A stretch of DNA of 64,000 nt from Adiantum capillus-veneris (lineage: Eukaryota > Streptophyta > Polypodiopsida > Polypodiales > Pteridaceae), in NCBI GenBank assembly GCA_014529385.2, contig CM043970.1:43165279-43229278 (forward strand), read 5' to 3'. A program made the position numbers and the translations under genes. The notes below the pieces were generated by a model. The model was not told the DNA's origin. It saw nothing but the letters and a program-made list of their open reading frames with translations, and searched no databases. Position 1 is the first letter of the stretch. Each line of letters opens with the position of its first letter. This document shows positions 21,610-32,384 of the stretch, in pieces.

Positions 21610-21662
21610 GGTGGTACAATTCTCCCTAGCCGCGAGACTGAATGGAAAATAAAATACAAAGC
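21431..21662. other. NUMT right flank with (GA) tract
   Basis: No gene is seen. A GA tract at 21,579-21,606 is followed by GGTGGTACAATTCTCCCTAG, which resembles the sequence after the GA tract at 23,247-23,279 (AGTACAATTGGCCCTAG). This suggests that the original locus continues here beyond the LINE/NUMT insertions. Confidence 0.4.
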
Positions 21663-21719
21663 ATCCGAGTAATCTCTCTCTCTCTCTCTCTCTCGGGGGC
21701 GTGTTTGTCTTTGTGTCAA

Positions 21720-21758
<39 letters not shown>

Positions 21759-22413
21759 GGAGTGGTTGCCTTTCTCTCACCTTCCAATGCCACTAACTCT
21801 GTGCAATATATACTTTTAAGCCCCACGCTTTTGCTCTAGATTCTAATTATTAATATTCCTCTAGTATAACATTTTTTGCAGGTGAGGGTAGCTGCCAATA
21901 TCCAGGGACCAATGACGAAGCACAAAAACTCCTTAGGGAGAGCTAGCCCTTCCCATTGTCGCCGCTACGTGCTACGTGTGCAGTCATCTTCTTGATATTG
22001 ATGGCACTAGCTGTCATTGCCTCGAGGAATGAGGATGGAGTCTCTTTTGACATTGTCACTTCCATTCATGTTGTGTAATCCAATCTCCTTTGTCATATCT
22101 TTCTATTTGCACTTAATTCATTCATGGAATTTGGTTCTTCTTTCAAGGAAGAAACTCGTCGTAACTCTATATAACTTATCTAGATCTTTGCACATAAACC
22201 TGAAATACTCTGTCAATGTTTTTTCTATATCTATTTATTAAATACATTACTCGTTTTTCAACAACGCATGCAAAATATACATCCATTTTTAAATTACATT
22301 TCTAAATCTAGAGTTTTTTTCTATTTATGTATTACTTACATCAAAATTGTCTATATATTCTAAGTTTACATTTACATCATATTTATGTTTTTCATATGTT
22401 ATATTTAGATTAT
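21663..22413 (+). repeat. Dispersed repeat family R, copy 1
   Basis: Matches 60,107-60,799 (same strand), and a part (about 21,830-22,130) matches 42,280-42,640 inverted. Shared landmarks are CCGAGTAATCTCTCTC, CCAATGCCACTAACTCTGTG, AGGTGAGGGTAGCTGCCAAT and GAGAGCTAGCCCTTCCCATT. Two TC tracts (21,673-21,694; 21,721-21,756) have expanded. Homology with the 60 kb copy stops at 22,413, exactly where a Copia LTR starts in that copy, so 22,413 is the empty target site. Confidence 0.85.
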
Positions 22414-22547
22414 ACTAGTAGGTCTCCCCAGTCTCAGAAAAAAAAATTTGTTGCAAAAAGGGCTCAAGATGCGTTGACAGGGTTTTCTTGTTTTCTGGGT
22501 TTTGGGGGAGGGGGGTTCTTTTTATAAATGTAGCCTTTCAGAGTATA

Positions 22548-22641
22548 GTTTCATTCAGGACTCACCTTCCATTTCACTACGTCAAGGGTCGCTCCCTTCA
22601 TTCAAGACTCACCTTCCATTTCACTACGTCAAGGGTCGCTC
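22548..22641 (+). repeat. Direct duplication of about 47 bp
   Basis: Two consecutive near-identical units carry GACTCACCTTCCATTTCACT and ACGTCAAGGGTCGCTCCCT. The surrounding 22,414-22,744 region shows no gene. Confidence 0.85.
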
Positions 22642-22744
22642 CCTCTTCTCTACCGCCCTCTTCTACTACTTTTGCAGACGGTTCTCTTTCATAGCTTTCC
22701 ACGCACCACTACAGTAGCCTCTTTCTTAGTTTGGCATTGTCCCT

Positions 22745-22871
22745 TGCTCAGACGGTCATCTTCCCAAAACACACACCATTTGCGTCGGTCAGGTATCGTT
22801 TTGCGTTGAAAGTCTAATAGCAATTTATTGTCGTAGCATTGTATTGATTGATTTGTTGCCCTCGACCTTGA

Positions 22872-22928
<57 letters not shown>

Positions 22929-22990
22929 ATTGCTTCAACTTCAGTGGCTTCCTGCTTCTTGCACCAATTGTATAGCCGCCCTCGACCTTG

Positions 22991-23026
<36 letters not shown>

Positions 23027-23190
23027 GTTACTGCAACCTCTTTCTTCTTGCGCCAATAGTAAAAACAACCTTAGACTAGGCTAGTGTAGCGGGAGTTCAA
23101 AGTTAATCTGAGAGGTTTTGGCCTTTTAATTTTTTGAAGCCATTAGTAATACTCTATATTTGTAGATTAAATTTGAATGATATTATATGA
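22745..23190 (+). repeat. Microsatellite-bearing dispersed repeat, copy 2
   Basis: Second copy of the repeat at 11,331-11,800, with TC tracts of different length at 22,875-22,924 and 22,993-23,024. The copy continues past the point where the LINE interrupts copy 1 and so shows the uninterrupted arrangement. Confidence 0.85.
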
Positions 23191-23196
23191 TAGAGA

Positions 23197-23198
<2 letters not shown>

Positions 23199-23279
<81 letters not shown>
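23199..23279. repeat. Compound (AT)n(GA)n microsatellite
   Basis: About 48 bases of AT are followed by about 33 bases of GA. The equivalent position in the first copy (about 11,800-11,825) is where the LINE 3' tail starts. Confidence 0.95.
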
Positions 23280-23282
<3 letters not shown>

Positions 23283-24120
23283 TTAATAGTACAATTGGCC
23301 CTAGCCACACATTTGTACTTACATAGATTGAAAGAGAGAGTATCGAGGGTGAACATCATGATCACCTCCATTGACAAAAAATTAAAGGGTGTCGAAACGA
23401 AGCCCCCAATAGTGATTCCAAGTAGCCCAAAGGTGCATATGGAACCTCTGAGTGAACTCAAAAAGGCCACACAGAGTTGGGTTGAAACTTGGAATAGGGA
23501 TATTGCAGAGCGAAGGGCAGTGGCAATTAAGTAGCACATTTCATCTAGCCTATCGGGAGTGGGAATAGTCCGTAGCTCAACGAATGCATTGAGAGCTAGG
23601 CCCGGCACGGTCATGGATGGTGAGTGTGCAACTGCCCCCACATCTCAATGCCAAGGGTGGGTGCGGCCCTCATATCAATGTCAGGGCAAAGCTTCGAGGA
23701 TTACAGCCTAGTGCAACAACCCGCAAACAAGGAAAGGCCACAATGTGGCACTAAGTGACATGCCAATGCAAGGATATGCCAAGGTGGTAGCGCGATAGAT
23801 GCTAAGGCTAGGAGTTCAAAAGCATAGCTGCAAGAAAATGGTGCCAAGTGCCTCGCCTCTATCATTTTAATATAGATATAGATCTACAAATAACGTCATA
23901 GATTTGCAGCCACATAGTGGCCACTCATTTCATTTTATAGATAGGATAATTGCATTCCAATAGCCATGAGATATGAGGCGATGACACACTAAATTGGGAA
24001 GAAGAAAGCTTGGCAAAATAAAAAACCAAATTCCTAAAGCAATTATAGACGCATAATAATGTGTGATATGGTATGCATTTAGCAGCGTAGCCACCACACA
24101 TATAAAGTAAAAAGCCTAAT
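23280..24120. other. No recognisable gene
   Basis: Moderately GC-rich anonymous DNA. Short frames on either strand lack recognisable motifs. It contains a run of GGCAC/CCAAGG-type words but no tandem structure. Confidence 0.5.
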
Positions 24121-24124
24121 CTTT

Positions 24125-24290
24125 GTTATGCTAGGCTTCATACTCAACCTCAATGGTAGAGTGATAGGGCTTGCAAACTCTTCCCGATTACCTCATCAAG
24201 TTGTGTATGCCAAAGGGACACTAAAAATGTTCCCCACGGTACATCTCAGAACTTGAGACCAACATCATCGACACTACCATGGCCATCATC
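24125..24290 (+). pseudogene. Small LINE reverse-transcriptase crumb
   Basis: Shares about 165 bases with 25,905-26,085 (landmarks CTCAATGGTAGA.TGATAGGG and CTTGAGACCAACATCATCGA). The longer copy encodes the end of a LINE reverse transcriptase finger/palm, so this piece is a fragment of the same element family. Confidence 0.7.
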
Positions 24291-24885
24291 TAAGGCATCA
24301 CCGTAAGCAGGAATTTTGAGGCTGCCATTACAAAGAGGTATGAAAGAAAGAGCCTCAAAAAGGGCAGTGCCTTTGCATGTAGGTAGTAGAAAAAGAAGGC
24401 TCTCATGTGGTGATCCACACTCTTTTGGAGGTGGGGATTTGATGTGTATATTGAATTTACGGAGGCTCAAACCTAGCAAATTTTTAATTTGAGGGAGAAG
24501 GAGAGGAAGAGGGGTAGCAGAGAAGTCTCCAAGAAGGGACATCTCTATTAGCATTGGCCTCCCTCGTGGACTTTCACGTGTGAAAAAGGGTCAAGTTTTA
24601 AAATTATTCACTTTGAATTAAAATCCTAGAAGGAATTAAATTATGGTTAGGTTAATGGCCCGATTAATGGTGACCCTATTTTGAACGGTGGATCCATGCA
24701 GATCACACACAAGGCTAGACAAATCCATTTTCTAAGGCAACTTAAATTTCCCCTACTTTTCATGTCAAAATTTGAGGAAGCTCATTCCCTTCGCAGTCGT
24801 GAAGCCGTTTCTTCAATGGAGGGTGTGACTAAACTTACTAATTTGTCAATCAGGGGAGCGAATGGCAGAGAGCGAGAAAGATAGC

Positions 24886-24886
<1 letters not shown>
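24291..24886. other. No recognisable gene
   Basis: Anonymous DNA between a LINE fragment and a long GA tract. Open frames of 60-100 codons show no motif. Confidence 0.5.

Positions 24887-24969
<83 letters not shown>
24887..24969. repeat. (GA)n microsatellite, about 80 bp
   Basis: Perfect GA tract. It is followed by ATGATTCTGATGCACAATTG, a variant of the flank seen after other GA tracts in the window. Confidence 0.95.
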
Positions 24970-24973
<4 letters not shown>

Positions 24974-25136
24974 TCTGATGCACAATTGGCGGACACCCTC
25001 TTATCACTTGAGTAGCCTATTGTTTTGCTACCCTCGCCGCAAGGTGTGGGCATAACCTCATAGGTGGGTGGAGGGGTGTGGAGAGGTTATTGTTTTGTAG
25101 GTAGTCGCAAGGTCAAACCCCAGGGTGTGGTTATAG

Positions 25137-25180
25137 CCCCCCCCCCCCCCCCCCCCCCCCCCCTCTCTCTCTCTGACTCG

Positions 25181-25239
<59 letters not shown>

Positions 25240-25240
25240 A
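25137..25240. repeat. C27 homopolymer followed by (CT)n and (CA)n
   Basis: A run of 27 cytosines is joined to an imperfect CT tract and a CA tract. Long homopolymers are prone to sequencing length error. Confidence 0.95.
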
Positions 25241-25485
25241 AAAACATGAACCCATGACAACCTGCAATGACACAATCATTGGAGCGAGTAAAGGTCGTAG
25301 CCCATGCAAAAACTGAAAACGTTGCACATGGCCTCTCCGCCCAAGGTCTCTCAGAATTGGTCGGGGTCAGTGAGCCTCCTCTCTCTCAAATTGTGTGGTA
25401 TGGCTCCTACTTGGACCACGGGGATGTTGTAGAAGAGCCTTGCCATGCAGCACTAGGAGAGGTCGGCAAGGTTGGCCGCATCAGG

Positions 25486-25488
<3 letters not shown>

Positions 25489-25529
<41 letters not shown>
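25489..25529. repeat. (GA)n microsatellite
   Basis: A 41-bp GA tract that interrupts or flanks LINE-derived sequence. Confidence 0.95.
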
Positions 25530-25532
<3 letters not shown>

Positions 25533-25539
25533 GCAGTGG

Positions 25540-26085
25540 GACTTTGTGGAACAAATCATGCAAGGTATGGGGTTTTTCCCTCGCATCATCAGCTGTATCT
25601 CTCTGCTTGGTGAACATGCTTACTAGAGATTGATCATTAATGGTAAACTCTCTGACAAAATATATTTTTCCAGATTGGTAAGACAAGGATGTCCTCTTAG
25701 CCCTCTTTTTTTTGTTGTGGCCTCCCACTCTTTACACGCATACCTGAATCAACTAGCATAACAGGGCTATTTGCAAACCCTCAAATTAGGAGGTAAGGAT
25801 ATCCCGGGCAAAGAGTTTGGGGATGACACCTTTCTATTTTTGAAGGCCCACAACATCAATATTCACAGATGTATGAAAACTCTAGATATGTATGCTCTTG
25901 CAGCTGGTCTTACATTGAACCTCAATGGTAGACTGATAGGGCTTGCAAACTCTTCCCGATTACCTCATCAAGTTGTGTATGCGAAAGGGACACTTAAAAT
26001 GTTCCCCATGGTACATCTCAGAACTTGAGACCAACATCATCGACACTACCATGGCCATCATCTAAGGCATCATCATAAGGAGGCC
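25540..26085 (+). pseudogene. LINE reverse-transcriptase fragment, frameshifted
   Basis: Across shifting frames the plus strand reads NGKLSDKI, then VRQGCPLSPLFF (reverse-transcriptase motif B region), then EFGDDTFLFLKA (catalytic GDD-type, in place of the usual FADD) and LDMYALAAGLTLNLN. This order is that of plant L1-like LINEs. The fragment is short on both sides and has stops and frame changes. The latter part is duplicated at 24,125-24,290. Confidence 0.75.
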
Positions 26086-26461
26086 TTTTGAGGATGCCAT
26101 TACAAAGAGGCTGCCATCCCGATTACCTCACATATGCTGCTTGAGCAAAGCGCCTGCGAACACGTCTATTGGGCTGCAAGATTGCCGCCTATTGGCCAGT
26201 GTTAGAGTCCAACGAGTTATAATTGGCAACAACGTGATCTATAATAGATGGATCGAACTCGCCAAATTCGCGAACATGCTGCAAAGAAACACGTCTTGTC
26301 CATCGCACAACATACTTGCATTGAATACAAGGACATAAGATCCTCGTTGAGAGATAGGTGTTTTGGTTGGACGGCCCCACATCCTCATCACTACTCATAA
26401 TGCGGGTAAAGCCTTATAACCTGAACATAAATTTCATCTTCTTTTGGAATCCTCCATCTTT

Positions 26462-26470
<9 letters not shown>
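26086..26470. other. No recognisable gene
   Basis: Anonymous DNA. A 69-codon minus-strand frame (26,189-26,398) with cysteines (RILCPCIQCKYVV) resembles the start of CACTA-type transposase-associated domains. It is too short to assign with certainty. Confidence 0.35.

Positions 26471-26471
<1 letters not shown>

Positions 26472-26507
<36 letters not shown>
26472..26507. repeat. (CT)n microsatellite
   Basis: A 36-bp CT tract upstream of a dispersed repeat that also recurs next to TC tracts at 35.4 kb. Confidence 0.9.
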
Positions 26508-26511
<4 letters not shown>

Positions 26512-26519
26512 TTCACACT

Positions 26520-26700
26520 ATAGACTACCTCACATTCTCTAGTCATGTCCAATCCCCACACACCTTGGTCTAGAGGTGCATGGAGATCAAAACCACTAGG
26601 TTATAATCTCGTCTTTATTGGTCAATGCTTATATTTGTGGGTACGAGAAATCTACACACCCACGTCTACATGATAGTGCATGTAGTGGACAAAACCCCTT
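26520..26700 (+). repeat. Dispersed repeat S, copy 1
   Basis: Shares CTACCTCACATTCTCTAGTC, GGTCTAGAGGTG, AATCTCGTCTTTATTGGTCA and CAAAACCCCTTTGCCTCTT with 35,400-35,585. No coding potential was seen; both copies lie next to TC microsatellites. Confidence 0.8.
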
Positions 26701-26929
26701 TGCCTCTTCTCTAGCTGTAGCATTTCACATCATCTTAACATATTTTCATAGTAGATCTTTGTTCGAGGGATTACTTATCACATTACATGTTGGCCTCCAA
26801 TCTGAGTATAATGCCGTTGAAAGCTTTCCAACTTAAGGTCGCATCCGTAGAGAGGAAGAGAGGGATCACCGTTCGTCTAACTCTAAGTTTTTTATCGTAA
26901 TCCCGAAGGTAGACTCTAAGTTAAAAACT

Positions 26930-27480
26930 CAATCTAAAATCTAATCTTAAATCTAACCTAATTGAACATGTGGTGATTCGCAGCTAATTGAATATGGTCA
27001 GTGTGTGAGTTAACAGGTGTCAAATTTTGATAGGAATATACATATTGTTGTGTAACTAGTGTTTTCTCTTTGGGCAAAGCGCACCTTCATTGACATGCAC
27101 TAGAATCTAGCCTAAATCTAAAAAAAATTAGTGTATCAAACATAAATTTAGATCTAATCTAATTTTAAACTCAAAATAAACCTAAATCTAATCTAATCTT
27201 AAATCTAACCTAAACCTAAATGTAATATAACTTAAATCTAAATTTAATCTACTTAATTTTAAATCTTGTCTTAATATTAATCTAAATCTAATTTAATATT
27301 AAACTCAACATAAACCTAAATGTAATCTAACTTAAATCTAATATAGCTAGCTAATATTTAATACTTTCCTAATTTTAAATCTAACTTAATCGTAATCTAA
27401 CGTAAATGTAAATCTAACCTAATCTTAAACTCAACATAAACATAAATCTAAATGTAATCTAACATAATCTAATTTAAATT
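26930..27480. repeat. Degenerate CTAAATCTAATCT-like array
   Basis: The stretch is built from variants of CTAAATCTAATCTTAAAT and CCTAAACCTAAAT with no strict period. It is AT-rich and non-coding. Telomere-like words occur but not as a regular array. Confidence 0.6.
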
Positions 27481-27484
27481 TTAA

Positions 27485-27647
27485 CATAATCTCTTTCTCT
27501 CTTTGTTTTCTCCCCTCACCTCTCTCTTTCGTCTTCTCCCCCTCTTTCTCTCTTTGTTTTCTCCCCTTACCTCTCTCTTTCGTCTTCTCCCCCTCTCTAT
27601 CTCTCTTTGGTTTTTTATTCTCTCTTTCTTTCTTTTTGTTTTCTCCA

Positions 27648-27686
<39 letters not shown>

Positions 27687-27690
27687 TCTA
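27485..27690. repeat. Pyrimidine-rich tandem repeat and (TC)n
   Basis: At least two units of about 52 bp (TTTGTTTTCTCCCCT.ACC and CTCTCTTTCGTCTTCTCCCC) run into a TC tract at about 27,645-27,690 that directly cuts the Copia reverse-transcriptase frame. Confidence 0.8.
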
Positions 27691-29590
27691 TCATTTGGTG
27701 CAGTGATCAAAAAATCATCGACATAAAGAACCACAACGAGAAGCACATCACCCTCACCCTTTACATACAATGTGATTTCTGTTGGACTGTTACGAAAGCC
27801 TCGTTTGACCAAACGAGTGTCAGCTTTCTCATACCAAGCACGAGGATTTTGCTTCAACCCACACAAAGCCTTCTTACATCTACATGCTTTGTCCTATGGT
27901 CCTTTTATGACAAAACCGCGAGGTTGCGTTACATAAACTTCCTCAAATATGTCACCATTCAAGAAAGCAGTAACAATGTCTGATTGATGTACATCCCAAC
28001 CAAAATGAGCTGTCAATGCACATAGAAAACACACAGTAGTCATACGAGTAGTGGGAGAAAAAGTCTCTTCATAATCTATGCCTGTGCATAACCCTTTGCA
28101 ACAAGTCGAGCCTTATGGCGATCGATCTCACCATCCGGCTTGCGTTTCAAGTTGTACACCCACTTCATACCAATGGCCTTTTTGCCAGGAGGCAAATCAC
28201 ATAAATTCCATGTGTCATTTTCTATAAGTGCATCATATTCTGATTGCATGGCAACCATCCAATTTTCTAAATTTTGTGCTTCATCAAAAGACAGAGGCTC
28301 CTCAACATCATGTAAGCTAGACACAGCCAAAGCATAACAATCTAATGCATAAGATGCATGGCGAGAGCCTTAGCGAGTATGACTAGACAAAGGGGCATCC
28401 AATTTACTGTCACGTAAAGTGTGCACCAGCCATTTAGTCATACCTCTAGCCTGATCATTTTCAGCCCTTTCCTCGTCAAGTACATCATGTACATCTGTAT
28501 TAGTTATAGGCTGATCTGTAACATTTTCAGAAACCCCCATAGGCTGTACATTTGCCTCATTGGATCTTACATTCTTATTTCCATTGACCACTGAAAAGAG
28601 GCAACAAAGTGTCATAAATGTCTTGTGAGCTTACACTACTGTCTCTAGTACATGACACCAAGGGTTGAATAGAATCTTCACAAACACTACATCCCATGAA
28701 ACCAGAATACGCTTTGTTTGCGGATGATATATTATATAACCTTTTCTTTCAGCACTATAACCAACAAAAATACATTTGACCGCCTTATCATCCAATTTTA
28801 TGCATTGTGTTTGTGGCACTAAAGCATATGCCAAACAACAAAAAACACGCATGTGCTCAATAGAAGGCTTTCTATCATGCCATGCTTCATATGGAGTAAT
28901 AGACTGCAAAGATTCCGTAGGACACCTGCTAAGTACATAAGTGGCACACATGATGGCCTCAAGCCAAAAAGAATGCGTCAAAGCTTAACTTTTGACCATA
29001 CATCGTGCCATTTCCATCAGTGACTTATTTTTCCTCTCAGCAACACCATTTTGATGAGGTGTATAAGGCACAGTACATTGGTGTTTTATCCCACGACTAG
29101 CTAGAAATGCATTAAATTCATGAGATATATACTCCCCCCATCAATCGGAACGGAGGGTGCCCATAGTACATTTCGAGACATTTTCAGCCATAGCCAGAAA
29201 TTGTTTGAAGCACATAAAAACTTCGGACTTCGCTTTAAGCGGATATATACCCATGCATGCCTGGAGTAATCATCAATGAAAGTCATGAAGTAAAGGTAAT
29301 GTCCCAAGGACGGAGTTTGCATGGGCCCACAAAGATCACTATGAACAAGCTGCAACCTGCATGTGGCCATAACTGAACCATCCTTTGGAAACTTAGGAAC
29401 GATGCATTTTACCCAGAATACAGCCTTCACAAACATGTTTGACAGGTGCTTCAAGAGGCAGCAAAGAAGCAACCATATTAGATTTCTGCAAACGCAGTAA
29501 ACTGGCAAAATTCAGGTGACCAAAACGTGCATGCCAAAGTTTTGCATCTGAAATAGCCCTTGAATTTGCAACTGCATTTGCAAAATTTTG
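27675..29590 (-). pseudogene. Copia-type integrase and reverse transcriptase, decayed
   Basis: Minus strand, in Copia order. A GAG-pre-integrase/integrase core lies at about 29,508-29,101 (LVHSDLCGPMQT, then FIDDYSRHAWVY). The integrase continues at 28,981-28,631 (THSFWLEAIMCATYVLSRCP, then TPYEAWHDRKPSIEHMRVFC). A linker follows, then reverse transcriptase from 28,330 (WMVAMQSEYDALIENDTWNL, KWVYNLKRKPDG, SDIVTAFLNGD, CGLKQNPRAWY) to the catalytic LYVDDFLITA at about 27,700. Several in-frame stops and shifts are present. The frame is cut by the TC tract just after the YVDD motif, so RNase H and the 3' LTR are gone. The family is the same as widespread plant Copia elements. Confidence 0.9.
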
Positions 29591-29606
29591 TCCACACTTG
29601 TTATAC

Positions 29607-29748
29607 TGTTGAGCTTATATGTGAAGCTACTCAATATATGGCTTCTCTATATATGGCACCCAGGTCCCCTCTATATATACATCATCTCATGTGTGTATTC
29701 TACACACTTTGGGGTTCTACTTCTGTGCTCTCTCCTTCTCTCTCAACA
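29607..29748 (+). mobile_element. Short LTR (142 bp) of a TRIM-like or Copia element
   Basis: Begins TGTTGAG and ends CTCAACA (perfect 7-bp inverted ends), carries TATATATA-type promoter words near 29,670, and is followed at once by a primer-binding site. A related 144-bp LTR lies inverted at 44,439-44,582. No coding region or second LTR follows in this copy. Confidence 0.75.
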
Positions 29749-29760
29749 TGGTATCAGAGC
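29749..29760 (+). other. Primer-binding site (initiator tRNA-Met type)
   Basis: TGGTATCAGAGC directly follows the LTR end; it is the common plant LTR-retrotransposon minus-strand primer site. Confidence 0.85.
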
Positions 29761-29799
29761 AGTACGTTTTTGTTTTCAATTTTTCTCCTGATAAAAATC

Positions 29800-30420
29800 G
29801 ATTTTGCAGAAACTACCCGCTAGAGGGATTGGAATCGATGTGGTCTACAACTTTGCAGAAGAAAGTGTTTTCAAATTCTGCACGGATTTTAAGTTATCGT
29901 TCGCGGACTGCAAACTACGCGCAAGAGAGACCGGAATCGATGTGGTCTACAACTTTGCAGAAGGAAGTGTTTTCAAATTCTGCACCGATTTTGAGTTATC
30001 GTTCGCGGACTGCGTACATATCTAAAAAGCAATTTTCGTTTTTTGTTTTTGATTTTTCTGGTTATTGAAAACAATTTTGCAGAAACTACCCGCGAGAAAG
30101 ACCGGAATCGATGTGGTCTACAACTTTGCAGAAGGAAGTGTTTTCAAATTCTGCACCGATTTTGAGTTATCATTCGCGGACTGCGTACATACCTAAAAAG
30201 CAATTTCCGTTTTTTGTTTTTTATTTTTCTGCTTATTGAAAACGATTTTGCAGAAACTACCCGCGTGAGAGATCGGAATCGATGTGTTCTACAACTTTGT
30301 AGAAGAAACTACCCGCGTTGGGGATTGGAATCGATGTGGTCTATAACTTTGCAGAAGAAAGTTTCTCTAAATTCTGCACCGATTTTGGGTTATCGTCTCG
30401 GACTGCGAATATGTTTGAAA
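29800..30420 (+). repeat. Tandem repeats in retroelement leader (units of about 105-170 bp)
   Basis: Recurring blocks are GATTTTGCAGAAACTACCCG, GGAATCGATGTGGTCTACAA, GTTTTCAAATTCTGCACCGA and TTATCGTTCGCGGACTGCG, with AT-rich spacers. Five copies of the second block occur (about 29,831, 29,934, 30,104, 30,275, 30,327). Short open frames through it (about 70-125 codons) repeat the same peptides and are not considered genes. Confidence 0.85.
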
Positions 30421-30690
30421 ATCAAAATTTTACTTTTTGCTTTTGATTTTTCTCATAATTGAAAACTTCTCAATTATATTTTTCTTCATCAATCATATAT
30501 TTGTTACTGACGTAACTTTGCTGCAGAAGTCAGTTACACATCGTTCCGATTCAGTCGAGCCGTTGATGATCGTCCAAATTCTATCGAGCTACTGTTGGTA
30601 CATGATTCTCGTATAATTATTCTTTTAGAGATATAGTTTACGTCGTTTTATTGATAATTTCTCATTGATACAATAGTGATTTTGATGGTA
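30421..30690. other. No recognisable gene
   Basis: An AT-rich spacer between two tandem arrays, probably still leader of the same element. Confidence 0.4.
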
Positions 30691-31075
30691 CCATGATGAT
30701 GTTTTGTTAATACTTTGGTCATGGTGATTTTCGTTGATACCATGATGATATGTCATTGATACCATGGTTATTCTCGGTGGTGCCATGATGATATTTCGTT
30801 GATACCATGGTTATTCTCGGTGATTCCATGATGATATTTCGTTGATTCCATGGTGATTTTTGTTGATACCATGATGATGTTTTGTTGATACCATGGTTAT
30901 TCTCGGTGATACCATGATATTGTTTCGTTGATACCATGGTTATTCTCGGTGATGCCATGATGATGTTTCATTGATACCATGGTTATTCTCGGTGATGCCA
31001 TGATGTTGTTTCGTTGATACAATGATTATTCTCGGTGATATCATGATGCTTTTCGTTGATACCATGCTTGTGCAG
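30690..31075. repeat. Minisatellite with GTTGATACCATGGTTATTCT units
   Basis: About nine to ten units of roughly 40-48 bp alternate TTCGTTGATACCATG and TTATTCTCGGTGATNCCATG. Minus-strand frames give repeated HHGI and ENNHGIN peptides, which simply reflect the array. Confidence 0.9.
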
Positions 31076-31339
31076 TACTGTCTGTAGTGGAAACGGAGGC
31101 CGAAATGAGCCCGAATCGAAAATTTGAGCAGACTCAGCTCTATGAGTTTTCCTGAAATTTTTGTCGACTTGCAAACGCTTACCAAAGCTCATTGAAATTG
31201 GAGACAGTGAGCAGGCGTGTGCTGGAGCAGCTGTTGGAATTAGGGTTGCAGAGAAACGCACACAGCTTGGAGAAGATGAAGGAAGCTCAAGGCACACAAT
31301 AGAGAGTGTGTTACTTAGTGTGCAATGGAAAGATAGATA
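31076..31339. other. No recognisable gene
   Basis: Unique-looking DNA between the minisatellite and the LINE 3' region. No motif was recognised. Confidence 0.4.
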
Positions 31340-32019
31340 GCCCTAGAGTGATGGGCGTATATACAATGCACGGGGGAAAAAACCTCCTAAAGAGGGAAAA
31401 AATTCCCCGGCGGTCCTAGTCTGTTCACACACATCACTACCACATGTATCTGGTAGCACACAGAATTTACCATCAGTGAACCCTTTCTTCTTTAAATTTT
31501 GAGCAGTTTGCAGGACCCAAGTACAAGCTATCCACAAAAAAAAAACAAACTTAAAGTGATTTGGTATAGACCATACATCAGACAATAAATGTAACCACCA
31601 CTTCTCAATCATGTGTAAATTCCATTGTTTATTATATCTATCCTGTATACATGTGTCGACACCGTTGACTTTTGTTAAATATAGTAGATGGAGATCGCCA
31701 CCAATTGGTTGCATAGCTTGGCAAGGCCAAGTCCCTGTGTCTATTTGCTACATTTGCCTCTACATAGAATGATAAATTGTGTACATGAGTCATGACCTGA
31801 TGCCACAAGCCCCTGCTTCTAGTGCCCAATCTGTACTTCCTTCTAGTTGCAAAAAGGAATTTCAACTATAGATTAGAGTCCAACATTTGATCAGTTTGGA
31901 AAACCCCTTTTTTAAACAAAGACAGTGTAGGTTTCCTAATCATATTAGCATGTAGCACCTTAAAAACAAAACTCCAAATCAGACTTTCAAACCCCAAATA
32001 ATTCCTTGTATATCTTATT
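31340..32019 (-). pseudogene. L1-like LINE, 3' part with zinc-type C-terminal domain
   Basis: Minus strand, downstream continuation of the LINE interrupted by the CACTA element. Readable segments include LHMIEKWWLHLLSDVWSIPN and FKFVFFLWIACTWVLQTAQN followed by a Lys/Gly/Cys stretch. These correspond to the Trp-containing zinc-binding region that ends plant L1 ORF2. Frames are broken by several stops. The 3' end of the element is not defined. Confidence 0.7.
32017..32019. other. CACTA target-site duplication, left (ATT)
   Basis: The ATT before the left terminus equals the ATT at 36,873-36,875 after the right terminus, the 3-bp duplication expected for CACTA elements. Confidence 0.85.
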
Positions 32020-32039
32020 CACTACAACAAAAAAACGTG

Positions 32040-32150
32040 TTATTGACGCAGATATCGACGTGGCCCGTCGCTATCCACGTCGCTGTGAAACCAGTCACTA
32101 TGAGCGACGCGCATAGCGACGACCATAGCAAAAAAAGTTTTTCTTGGGCA
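32040..32150. promoter_or_regulatory. CACTA left subterminal repeat region
   Basis: Repeated TATCGACG, CGTCGCTATCCACGTCGC and GCGACG words lie within about 110 bases of the left end. They mirror those at the right end and are probable transposase-binding sites by analogy with En/Spm. Confidence 0.65.
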
Positions 32151-32384
32151 GAGGGCAGGTAGCCTTGCCTGTGACCAGTTAAAAGATGGACACAACCACA
32201 GCCAGATTTCCTGCCCTCTGCCCAAGAAAGCGAGCAGCACCAAAATATCAACCATGCTCCCGCGCGCAGAAATTTTGCCAGAGTTCCCTTTGTTTTTACA
32301 TAAACTTTTCAAAAAAAACCATATCATGTATACACCTCCTACATGCTATCCATGTAGGATCTCACATGAGATTTAAGGCCAATG

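Noticed and set aside
26930-27480. Possible interstitial telomere array (CCTAAAT-like words)
   Set aside because: No regular heptamer period; it is a generic AT-rich degenerate repeat.
30719-31297. Repeated HHGI/NNHGIN peptide ORFs on the minus strand
   Set aside because: They are products of translating the minisatellite; no start context or conserved flank.
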